A program made the translations under genes and the position numbers. The notes beneath the pieces are model-generated. The model was given only the letters and a program-made list of their open reading frames with translations. It made no database searches and was not told the origin of the DNA. A stretch of DNA of 13,220 nucleotides from JAXHUA01 sp034189695 (GTDB lineage: Bacteria > Chloroflexota > Dehalococcoidia > E44-bin15). The stretch spans positions 1 to 13,220 of the forward strand of contig JAXHUA010000153.1 in NCBI GenBank assembly GCA_034189695.1. The letters run 5' to 3'. This document shows, piece after piece, positions 1 to 5,851 of this stretch. Each line of letters starts with the position of its first letter. Position 1 is the stretch's first letter.

Positions 1-142
1 GGATGACTGCCTTCCGGTGATAACCCGTCACCTGAGTGAACTCGTCCAGTATCACCCCTTTCCCGTTGCGGTTGGCCCTCTCGTACCTCTCCTTCATCAC
101 CTCGGTATACTCTGTCACGCTCGCTCTACTCATGCCTCTCAT
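1..142 (-). CDS. IS transposase, N-terminal fragment (left copy)
   Basis: Only the first 47 codons are inside the window; the rest lies beyond position 1. The start is ATG at 142-140, with a second in-frame ATG at 133-131. An AAGGTG ribosome binding site about 7 nt upstream supports the first ATG. The fragment contains EYTEVMKERYERA, then GKGVILDEF, then TQVTGYHRKAVI. This pattern of a short helical start followed by ILDEF and TGYHRKxxI is, as I recall it, the N-terminal DNA-binding region of rve/DDE integrase-type transposases common in Chloroflexota and Deltaproteobacteria genomes. The catalytic DDE residues are out of view, so the family (IS481-like or ISNCY-like) is not assigned. It differs from the right copy by Val9 versus Leu9. 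Confidence 0.8.
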   Translation of the reverse strand, partial: MRGMSRASVTEYTEVMKERYERANRNGKGVILDEFTQVTGYHRKAVI

Positions 143-144
143 TG

Positions 145-201
145 GGTAACACCTTTTTTGAGGCAACGATACCCCACCCGGTAACATTTATTATGAGGCA
201 A
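145..201 (-). repeat. Tandem terminal motifs of the IS, left copy (R2 145-166, R1 180-201)
   Basis: Read in the transposase direction, R1 (201-180) and R2 (166-145) are both 22 nt, both begin TTGCCTCA and both end GTTACC. They match at 18 of 22 positions and have a 35 bp period with a 13 bp spacer. R2 ends 2 nt before the transposase ATG and covers its ribosome binding site. Paired transposase-binding sites of this sort are known at some IS ends. That the transposase binds here and represses itself is inference. Confidence 0.75.
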
Positions 202-210
202 TTCGGACAC

Positions 211-240
211 TTGACAGCTGTGTGTGAATCTGCGTAACAT
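211..240 (+). promoter_or_regulatory. Candidate sigma-70-type promoter for tRNA-Leu
   Basis: TTGACA at 211-216 is a perfect -35 match. It is followed after 18 nt by TAACAT at 235-240, a 4/6 match to TATAAT. Predicted transcription starts near 247, about 90 nt before the tRNA. The same -35 and 18 nt spacing occur upstream of ffs. The -35 starts only 5 nt outside the IS border. No other promoter candidate was seen between 241 and the tRNA. Confidence 0.5.
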
Positions 241-339
241 AGGCGGACGAAGGTCGCCTGCCTCTGATGTCGCACCCAGCGACGTCGTTGTATGTTGGCG
301 CCCGTGGGCACATCGGCGACCGCTACCGCCAGACACGTG

Positions 340-421
340 GGGGAAGTGTCGGAACTGGTAGACGAGCATGACTTAGGATCATGTGCCTGAGGGCGTGGGG
401 GTTCGAGTCCCCCCTTCCCCA
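340..421 (+). tRNA. tRNA-Leu, anticodon TAG (reads CUA)
   Basis: The cloverleaf folds completely. The acceptor stem GGGGAAG at 340-346 pairs with CTTCCCC ending at 420, with discriminator A at 421. The D-arm has a TCG/CGA stem and a GAACTGGTAGA loop. The anticodon stem CATGA/TCATG encloses CTTAGGA, giving anticodon TAG. A long class II variable arm (TGCC TGA GGGC) is typical of leucine tRNAs. The T-arm is GGGGG TTCGAGT CCCCC. CCA is not encoded (TTT follows the discriminator), so a CCA-adding enzyme is needed. It may be co-transcribed with the small gene downstream, since no terminator lies between them. Confidence 0.95.
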
Positions 422-546
422 TTTGGCAAGAGGTATTCGGTCGCGAGAGGAGGGCCTATCGCGGAAGCGTTTCGGGCCATGGGCCTGAGGTCGCAAGACC
501 GGAACTGGAATTCTTGATGATCATGTTATAGCAAGGAGGAGACAGT

Positions 547-930
547 ATGAACATCCAGGCCCTTATTATGGGGGTGATCTTCTTCATCATGGCGTTCATC
601 GGCGCCATCATGGGGCTGTTGACGTCGATCGCGCCGTTCTTCCTGGCGCACTTTCTGCCGGCGTTGCTCATTCTGGTCTGTGCCCTGATGTTCTTCCTGT
701 GGCAGGGGGCGGGCAAGGGGATCAAGCTGACGTTGGCTGTCGTATCGTTGATCCTCGGGTTGTGGCTGGTGGTCAACATGGCGGGCCAGCTCGTCACGCC
801 GGCGGCCGCCGACATGACCGGCATTGTGAAGGCAGCGTTCGCCCTGTACTTCGGTGGGGTCGGCGGGCTGATCGCGCTCGTGGGTTCCATCTTCGGAATC
901 CTCTCGGCACTGGGCACCGCGAAGCAATAG
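547..930 (+). CDS. Small four-helix membrane protein, unknown function
   Basis: This is a 127-residue hydrophobic protein that I do not recognise. The start is well supported by AAGGAGG at 533-539, 7 nt before ATG. Four probable membrane helices lie at about residues 7-26, 35-53, 61-79 and 96-121. The second and third are joined by a short basic loop (GAGKGIK), and a more polar stretch around residues 80-92 separates the third and fourth. There is no signal peptidase site, cysteine cluster or catalytic motif. It sits between tRNA-Leu and a strong terminator and has no convincing promoter of its own, so it may share the tRNA transcript. It could be a small integral membrane protein of a lineage-specific family. 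The existence of the gene is well supported by codon structure and ribosome binding site; its function is not known. Confidence 0.8.
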   Translation: MNIQALIMGVIFFIMAFIGAIMGLLTSIAPFFLAHFLPALLILVCALMFFLWQGAGKGIKLTLAVVSLILGLWLVVNMAGQLVTPAAADMTGIVKAAFALYFGGVGGLIALVGSIFGILSALGTAKQ

Positions 931-963
931 GCATTCTTTGAAGTTCCCGTTTGGGATGTTATC

Positions 964-997
964 AGAAGTCTCCCAGCATCATGGCTGGGAGACTTCT
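964..997 (+). terminator. Intrinsic terminator after the small membrane protein gene
   Basis: A perfect 14 bp inverted repeat (964-977 with 984-997; arms begin AGAAGTCTCCC) encloses a 6 nt loop. The following bases (CTATTGCCTTTCTC) are only moderately T-rich, so termination may be partly stem-driven. It separates the tRNA/small-protein unit from lepA and lies 33 nt after the stop codon at 930. Confidence 0.8.
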
Positions 998-1006
998 CTA
1001 TTGCCT

Positions 1007-1036
1007 TTCTCATTGAGAGGACGTGGCCGATATGCT
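1007..1036 (+). promoter_or_regulatory. lepA: Weak candidate promoter for lepA
   Basis: TTCTCA at 1007-1012 and TATGCT at 1031-1036 are each 4/6 matches to consensus and are 18 nt apart. The predicted start of transcription is near 1043, about 8 nt before the lepA ATG. This would give an almost leaderless mRNA, consistent with the absence of a Shine-Dalgarno sequence before lepA. Some promoter is needed here because of the terminator at 964-997. Confidence 0.3.
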
Positions 1037-1050
1037 AGGATTCTTCTGAG

Positions 1051-2883
1051 ATGGAGCAGAGCCACATACGCAACTTCTGCATCGTAGCCCACATCGATCA
1101 CGGCAAGTCCACTCTGGCCGACCGTCTGCTCGAACTCACCGGCACCGTTGGTGGGAGGGACATGCGCGAGCAGTACCTCGACCAGATGGACCTTGAGCGC
1201 GAGCGGGGCATCACCATCAAGGCCTCGGCGGTGCGGATGGCCTATCGGGCCCGGGATGGCAATGAGTACCAGTTGAACCTCATCGACACGCCGGGCCACG
1301 TGGACTTCACCTATGAGGTATCGCGGAGCCTGGCCGCCTGCGAGGGCGCCGTCCTGGTGGTCGACGCCACCCAGGGGATCGAGGCACAGACGCTGGCCAA
1401 TATCTACATAGCCATGGAGCAGAACCTGGTGCTGATCCCCGTGGTGAACAAGATCGACCTGTCTATCGCCCAGCCGGAGAAGGTGGCCCGGGAGATGCAG
1501 ACCCTCATCGGATTCAGTCCCGATGAGGTCATTTTCACCTCGGCGAAGGAGGGCACGGGGACCGCCGACGTCCTTGACGCCATAGTCCAGAGAATCCCAC
1601 CGCCAGGGGGCAATGCACGGCAGCCGCTTCGGGCGCTCATCTTCGACTCGGAGTATGATTCGTATCGTGGCGTAATCGCCTATCTGCGAGTTGTCGACGG
1701 TGCGGTTGTGGGGGGGAGGCCGCTGCGCCTCATGGCGACGCGCAGGACATTCGAGCCTCTTGAGGTGGGCGTGTTTCGGCCCGCGCAGACCCCTGTGGAG
1801 TGGCTGAGGGTTGGTGAAGTGGGCTACGTGGCCACCGGCTTGAAGAACGTGGGTGAGTGCCGCGTGGGGGATACCATCACCTACGAGGAGCACGGCGCTG
1901 ATGAGCCTCTTCCCGGGTACCGCCCCATAAAGCCCATGGTCTTCGCCGGCCTCTATCCTCTCGAAGGCGATGACTACTTCCTGCTCCGCGACGCTCTGGA
2001 GAAGCTGAGCCTCAATGACGCCTCTCTCTCATTTGAGCCTGAGACGAGCGCGGCGCTGGGCTTTGGCTTCCGCTGTGGGTTCCTGGGAACGCTCCATATG
2101 GACATCGTAAGGGAGCGGTTGAGAAGGGAGTACCGGCTCGACCTGGTCGCTACCGTGCCGAGCGTCGCTTACCAGGTGGTGACGAACGATGGGCAGGAGG
2201 CGACCATCGACAACCCTTCGCGGTTGCCGCCCATGAGCGAGGTCAGCGAGTTGAGAGAGCCGTGGATGTCGGTCAGCATCATAAGCCCCAGCCGGTACAT
2301 AGGCGCGGTGATGGAGCTTCTCAGGGAGCGAAGGGCGGACTACAGGACGATGGAGTACTTCCAGGGCGATGGGGACAAGCCTTCGGAAGCAGGCGAAGGC
2401 CAGCGGGTGCTGCTACAGTACGACGTTCCGCTGGCGGAACTCATCGTCGATTTCTACGACCAGCTCAAGTCGCGGACTCAGGGCTACGCGTCGATGGACT
2501 ACGTCTTTTCCTCTTACCTGCCCGCCCGCATGGTCAAGCTGGACGTCCTGGTGAACGGGCAGCCAGTCGATGTGCTTTCCTTCATCGTTCCCGCCGACCG
2601 CGCTTATCAGAGGGGGCGGGCCCTGGCCCGGAAGCTGCGTGAACTCATTCCAAGGCAGCTATTCGACGTTGCGATTCAGGCAGCCATTGGCAATCGTGTC
2701 ATCGCCCGCGAGACCGTACGGGCACTGCGCAAGGACGTAACCGCCAAGTGCTACGGTGGTGACGTGACCAGGAAGCGCAAGCTACTCGAGAAGCAGGCGG
2801 CGGGCAAGAAGAGGATGAAGAAAATGGGGCGTGTGGAGATCCCGTCCGACGCGTTCATTGAAGTCCTCAGGCTGGAAGAGTGA
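1051..2883 (+). CDS. lepA: Elongation factor 4 (LepA), ribosome-associated GTPase
   Basis: LepA/EF4 is a translational GTPase that binds the ribosome and promotes back-translocation, and is also implicated in ribosome biogenesis. The 610-residue length is close to the usual 600. All G motifs are present: AHIDHGKS (13-20, P-loop), RGITIK (switch I), DTPGH (switch II), NKID (133-136) and TSAKEG (G5). The C-terminus carries the diagnostic LepA tail, with KRKLLEKQ, then GKKRMKKMG, then a VEIPSDAF-like end. A TAG at 1036-1038 closes the frame upstream, so ATG 1051 is the first possible start. No clear Shine-Dalgarno precedes it. The gene stands alone, bounded by a terminator upstream and convergent with galU downstream. 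No motif is missing and I see no sign of transfer. Confidence 0.97.
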   Translation: MEQSHIRNFCIVAHIDHGKSTLADRLLELTGTVGGRDMREQYLDQMDLERERGITIKASAVRMAYRARDGNEYQLNLIDTPGHVDFTYEVSRSLAACEGAVLVVDATQGIEAQTLANIYIAMEQNLVLIPVVNKIDLSIAQPEKVAREMQTLIGFSPDEVIFTSAKEGTGTADVLDAIVQRIPPPGGNARQPLRALIFDSEYDSYRGVIAYLRVVDGAVVGGRPLRLMATRRTFEPLEVGVFRPAQTPVEWLRVGEVGYVATGLKNVGECRVGDTITYEEHGADEPLPGYRPIKPMVFAGLYPLEGDDYFLLRDALEKLSLNDASLSFEPETSAALGFGFRCGFLGTLHMDIVRERLRREYRLDLVATVPSVAYQVVTNDGQEATIDNPSRLPPMSEVSELREPWMSVSIISPSRYIGAVMELLRERRADYRTMEYFQGDGDKPSEAGEGQRVLLQYDVPLAELIVDFYDQLKSRTQGYASMDYVFSSYLPARMVKLDVLVNGQPVDVLSFIVPADRAYQRGRALARKLRELIPRQLFDVAIQAAIGNRVIARETVRALRKDVTAKCYGGDVTRKRKLLEKQAAGKKRMKKMGRVEIPSDAFIEVLRLEE

Positions 2884-2899
2884 CCGGCTGGGTCGCCGG
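2884..2899. terminator. Possible shared hairpin between convergent lepA and galU
   Basis: Immediately after the lepA stop, CCGGC (2884-2888) pairs with GCCGG (2895-2899) around a 6 nt loop. The stem is only 5 bp but all G/C, and there is no T-run on either side. The 21 bp between the two stop codons leaves room for little else, so this could serve both directions. The evidence is weak. Confidence 0.25.
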
Positions 2900-2904
2900 C
2901 CTGG

Positions 2905-3774
2905 CTACAGGTCGGCTGCCATCTCCTTCACGTATCGCCGGAAGTCGGCGCCAATCCGGGGGTCCTTGAGCGCGAGGGCCACGGAGGTCTTGAGCCAGCC
3001 GAGTGGCTTTCCGGCGTCGTAGTACGTACCCTCGAATTCACACCCGTATACGGGTTCCTGTCGCAGAAGGAGAGCCAGGGCGTCGGTGAGCTGGATCTCA
3101 CCGCCCTTGCCCGGTGATGTGGCGCGCAGGGCATCGAAGACCTGTGGAGTGAGCACATAGCGCCCCAGTATCGCCAGGCGGGACGGAGCCTCGTGGCGGT
3201 CTGGCTTCTCGACCATGTCGAGGATCTGGTAGACCCGGTCAGCCTTCTTCTCAGGCTTCACGATGCCGTACCTGCCGGTCTCCTCCTCCGGTACCTCCTG
3301 GAGTGCGATTACGCAGCCCTGGTAGCGCTCGTAGACCTCGAGCATCTGCCTGGTGACCGGCACGCCGGCGTCGAATACGTCGTCCGGCAGCAGGACGGCG
3401 AACGGCTCATTGCCGACGAGTTGGCTGGCGGTGAGAACAGCGTGCCCCAGCCCCAGTTGCCCCGGTTGACTCACGTAGCGTATGTCGGCCAGGCTGGGGA
3501 TGCGCCGCACCTGGTCGAGCAATCCCTCCTCCCCCTTCTGCTCCAGCGCGGATTCGAGGTCGGGGGACGGGCCGAAATGGCTTTCGATGGCGCCTCGGGA
3601 CTGGTAGGTGACGATGATGACGTGCTCGATACCCGAGGCGACCGCCTCTTCGACGATGTGCTGGATGAGAGGTCTGTCGAGGAGAGGGAGCATTGCCTTG
3701 GGGACCGCCTTGGTGACTGGCAGGAATCTGGTACCCCAGCCGGCCGCAGGTATCACGGCCTTGCGGACGTTCAT
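2905..3774 (-). CDS. galU: UTP-glucose-1-phosphate uridylyltransferase
   Basis: GalU joins UTP and glucose-1-phosphate to make UDP-glucose, a precursor for cell-envelope polysaccharides and glycolipids; it is cytoplasmic. From ATG 3774 it is 289 residues, normal for the family. It shows the nucleotide-binding start AAGWGTRFLP (10-19) with TKAVPKAMLP behind it, then QPGQLGLGHAV (103-113), LLPDD (128-132, metal-binding acidic pair), VEKP (188-191), GRYVL, EIQLTDA (226-232) and YDAGKPLGWL near the C-terminus. Trp13 stands where many GalU proteins have Leu, and Ala27 where Glu is usual (KEMLP); both look like tolerated variants. A GTG one codon upstream (3777) is an alternative start. RfbA-type dTDP-glucose synthases look similar, but length and motifs favour GalU. 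It is a single gene with its own promoter. Confidence 0.93.
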   Translation of the reverse strand: MNVRKAVIPAAGWGTRFLPVTKAVPKAMLPLLDRPLIQHIVEEAVASGIEHVIIVTYQSRGAIESHFGPSPDLESALEQKGEEGLLDQVRRIPSLADIRYVSQPGQLGLGHAVLTASQLVGNEPFAVLLPDDVFDAGVPVTRQMLEVYERYQGCVIALQEVPEEETGRYGIVKPEKKADRVYQILDMVEKPDRHEAPSRLAILGRYVLTPQVFDALRATSPGKGGEIQLTDALALLLRQEPVYGCEFEGTYYDAGKPLGWLKTSVALALKDPRIGADFRRYVKEMAADL

Positions 3775-3786
3775 CACAGTCCACGT

Positions 3787-3816
3787 ATTTTACACGAAGC
3801 CCTTCGCCTCGGGCAA
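3787..3816 (-). promoter_or_regulatory. galU: Candidate promoter for galU
   Basis: On the minus strand TTGCCC (3816-3811, 4/6) is followed after 18 nt by TAAAAT (3792-3787, 5/6). Transcription would begin near 3780, about 6 nt before ATG 3774, so the message would be nearly leaderless. No Shine-Dalgarno is seen before galU, which agrees with this. Confidence 0.5.
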
Positions 3817-3848
3817 GCTGCCGCGGGGGCGCCGGCGGCCAGTTCGGG

Positions 3849-3878
3849 TTGACAGGTATCGACACCGTCGAATAGCAT
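3849..3878 (+). promoter_or_regulatory. ffs: Promoter for the SRP RNA gene (and probably the rsmA operon)
   Basis: TTGACA (3849-3854, 6/6) and TAGCAT (3873-3878, 4/6) are separated by 18 nt. The predicted start at about 3885-3886 coincides with the first base of the SRP RNA closing helix, which was located independently from pairing. It diverges from the galU promoter, with about 30 bp between the two -35 elements. Confidence 0.7.
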
Positions 3879-3885
3879 TAGCATG

Positions 3886-4155
3886 AGGTCGTGCTAGGCG
3901 GGGAGTTAGCGGTGCCCTGAACCTGCAATCCGCTATAGCAGGGCTGAATCCCTGCTCGAGGTCCTAGGCTGTTTGGGACTACACCTGCTGGGCGGTGTTG
4001 AAGGCTGGGTCCTGCGCGGCAGAGCACTACGAACCCCGTCAGGTCCGGGAGGAAGCAGCGGTAAGTAGTAGCTTCTGGGTGCCGCAGGTTTGCCTGGCCG
4101 GAGCTGGTCAGCCGGGGCAAGCCAGGGAGCGGGGTCGACAGCAGGTGCACGACCT
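3886..4155 (+). ncRNA. ffs: Signal recognition particle RNA, large type with Alu domain
   Basis: This is the RNA scaffold of SRP, which with Ffh delivers ribosomes making membrane proteins to FtsY. The conserved Ffh-binding helix 8 is at about 4038-4065 (GTCAGGTCCGG, GGGA apical loop, GGAAGCAGC). The 5' Alu part is recognisable at 3898-3945 (GGGGAGTTAGCGGTGCCC, AATCCGCTATAGCAGGGC). The long 5'-3' closing helix is perfect over nine pairs (AGGTCGTGC at 3886-3894 with GCACGACCT at 4147-4155). At about 270 nt it matches the Bacillus-type scRNA and not the 114 nt E. coli 4.5S RNA. No hairpin-plus-T-run follows its 3' end; rsmA starts 20 nt later, so read-through is likely. Confidence 0.93.
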
Positions 4156-4175
4156 TAACTTATTGTGGGTGCGGG

Positions 4176-5021
4176 TTGCTTCTCAATAGGACGAAACGGG
4201 AGCTGCGGCGTCTCAACCTTCGTGCGCGGAAAGGTCTTGGCCAGCACTTCCTCATCGACGAACAGGCGCTCAGGCGCATAGTAGCGGCCGCGGAACTGAT
4301 GCCTGCGGACGTCGTGGTCGAGGTGGGGCCGGGGTTGGGAATCCTCACCAGGGAGCTGGCGGCGCAAGCCGGAACGGTTGTCGCCATCGAGGTTGATAGT
4401 AAGCTGGCATCCGCGCTGAAAGAGGCGTTGCCTTCCCCGTCAAGTGTCGTTGTCATCAACGAAGACGTCCTGCAGGTCGAGCCGGTCAGACTGCTGGAGA
4501 CGGCCCGGGTCGCTCCGGACGTCCGATACAAGGTTGTCGCCAACCTCCCCTACTATGTTGCGTCGGCGGTAGTGCGTCACTTCCTCGAGTCGACGGCAAA
4601 GCCCTGCGTCATGGTGGTCACCGTCCAGAAGGAGGTGGCCCAGCAGATGGTGGCTCCAGTGGGCAGAATGAGCCTGCTCAGCGTGAGCGTGCAGTTGTAT
4701 GGTAGCCCCGAGATTGTGGCCCACGTGCCGGCGTCAGGCTTCCACCCGCGTCCGAAGGTGGACTCGGCGGTCGTTCGCATCCGCGTCTACGACGAGCCCC
4801 TGTTCCACATGAACGAGGCGGCGTTCTTCCGTCTGGTCCGGGGCGGTTTCGCCGCGCCGCGCAAGCAACTGCACAACTCCCTGGCACTGGGACTGGGAGT
4901 GCCGCCGGGGGATGCGGCGTCGCTGCTGGACAGGGCCGGCATCGGCCCGAAGCGCCGCGCGGGGACGCTGAGCCTGGAGGAATGGCACAGGGTCTACACG
5001 GTGCTGAACGAGGAGCGATGA
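4176..5021 (+). CDS. rsmA: 16S rRNA dimethyladenosine transferase RsmA (KsgA)
   Basis: RsmA uses S-adenosylmethionine to dimethylate two adjacent adenosines in the 3' terminal helix 45 of 16S rRNA, a late checkpoint of small-subunit assembly. The 281 residues match the family. Visible motifs are GLGQHFLID (20-28, substrate/SAM entry), VEVGPGLG (48-55, motif I), IEVD, NEDVL, NLPYY (123-127, catalytic motif IV) and FHPRPKVDSAV in the C-terminal region. TTG 4176 is chosen because the residues after it (LLNRTKRELRR) match the usual N-terminal helix and no ATG or GTG lies in frame upstream. There is no strong ribosome binding site. It is the first gene of the run after ffs, and its stop overlaps the ispE start (ATGA). 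Confidence 0.95.
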   Translation: MLLNRTKRELRRLNLRARKGLGQHFLIDEQALRRIVAAAELMPADVVVEVGPGLGILTRELAAQAGTVVAIEVDSKLASALKEALPSPSSVVVINEDVLQVEPVRLLETARVAPDVRYKVVANLPYYVASAVVRHFLESTAKPCVMVVTVQKEVAQQMVAPVGRMSLLSVSVQLYGSPEIVAHVPASGFHPRPKVDSAVVRIRVYDEPLFHMNEAAFFRLVRGGFAAPRKQLHNSLALGLGVPPGDAASLLDRAGIGPKRRAGTLSLEEWHRVYTVLNEER

Positions 5022-5851
5022 TTACGGTTCCAGCGTACGCCAAAATCAATCTGACGCTTGAGGTTCTCGGCAGGCGCTCCGACGGGTACCACGAGGTGTT
5101 CACAGTGTTCCAGGAGATCGGCCTTAAAGACGATGTTCTCCTGGAGGAGGACGCCGAGATAGGCTGCGAACCGCCGGAGAAGCTGGTGCTGAAGGCAGCC
5201 GGGCTTCTCCAGGGATTGTCTCGCTGCGGCCGGGGGGTGGCGATCAGGATCGACAAGGGCATTCCCGTTGCAGCCGGGCTCGGTGGTAGTTCGAGCGATG
5301 CCGCCGCCACGCTGCGAGGGCTTGATGACCTGTGGGAGCTTGGGCTGACCGTGGACACGATTGTCGACGTGGGGGCGAGCGTAAGCTCTGATACGTCGTT
5401 CTTCCTCTATGGCGGAACGGCGCTCGGCGAGGGGCGCGGCGAACGGATTACACTGCTGCCGCCTCTGCCTCCTTGCTGGGTGGTGCTGGTCAGGCCGCCG
5501 GTCGATGTGCCGCCGAGCAAGACGGCCGCGCTGTACGCTTCACTGAGCGGTGCGGACTTCACCAACGGCCAGTTCGGCAGATGGCTCATCGACCGTCTTC
5601 AACGGGGCGCTGGCGTAGACCATAGCTGTCTGTTCAATGCCTTCGAGCGGGTGGCGTTCGAGGCCTTTCCCGGGCTGTCAGGGTACTGGCGGCGGTTCGA
5701 GGAGCTGGGCGCCGACGGCGTTCACCTCGCCGGTTCCGGGCCGAGCATGTTCACTCTGGTGGAGGATGAGGGCCGCGCGGGGCAACTGTGGCGTCGCCTG
5801 AAGAACGAGGGTCTGGAGACGTACCTTGTTGAGACGAGAAGAAGGGCCTGA
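5018..5851 (+). CDS. ispE: 4-diphosphocytidyl-2-C-methyl-D-erythritol kinase
   Basis: IspE phosphorylates the 2-hydroxyl of CDP-methylerythritol using ATP, the fourth step of the MEP route to isoprenoids. It is 277 residues from ATG 5018, the usual length. GHMP-kinase features are AYAKINLTL (6-14, with Lys9), the glycine-rich ATP loop AAGLGGSSSDAAATL (85-99), Asp125 in SSDTSFF (the expected catalytic Asp, DVPFF in E. coli), and the C-terminal LAGSGPSMFTL motif. The start is fixed by the family N-terminus and by the ATGA overlap with the rsmA stop; GAGGAG lies just upstream inside rsmA. The frame is open 12 codons further back, but that extension is not needed. rsmA-ispE adjacency is common in bacteria, so the order supports both calls. 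Confidence 0.95.
   Translation: MITVPAYAKINLTLEVLGRRSDGYHEVFTVFQEIGLKDDVLLEEDAEIGCEPPEKLVLKAAGLLQGLSRCGRGVAIRIDKGIPVAAGLGGSSSDAAATLRGLDDLWELGLTVDTIVDVGASVSSDTSFFLYGGTALGEGRGERITLLPPLPPCWVVLVRPPVDVPPSKTAALYASLSGADFTNGQFGRWLIDRLQRGAGVDHSCLFNAFERVAFEAFPGLSGYWRRFEELGADGVHLAGSGPSMFTLVEDEGRAGQLWRRLKNEGLETYLVETRRRA

Larger units (their letters stand above)
1..205 (-). mobile_element. 5' end of an insertion sequence, left copy (truncated by window edge)
   Basis: This segment is the reverse complement of 13053-13220, with two substitutions and one homopolymer length difference over the 167-168 shared bases. It contains the IS terminus, two internal copies of a terminal motif, and the start of a transposase gene reading leftward out of the window. 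Similarity between the two copies stops at position 205, just after AATTCG, so the IS border lies at or within a few bases inside this point. The other end of the element is not in the window, so terminal inverted repeats and the target-site duplication cannot be confirmed. Confidence 0.85.

Noticed and set aside
521..531. GTTATAG as a -10 element for the small membrane protein gene
   Set aside because: It would put the transcription start inside or after the ribosome binding site at 533-539, and no -35 match lies at a suitable distance.
979..1893. Minus-strand open frame of 304 codons opposite lepA
   Set aside because: Shadow of the conserved lepA GTPase domain; His- and Arg-rich with no recognisable motif.
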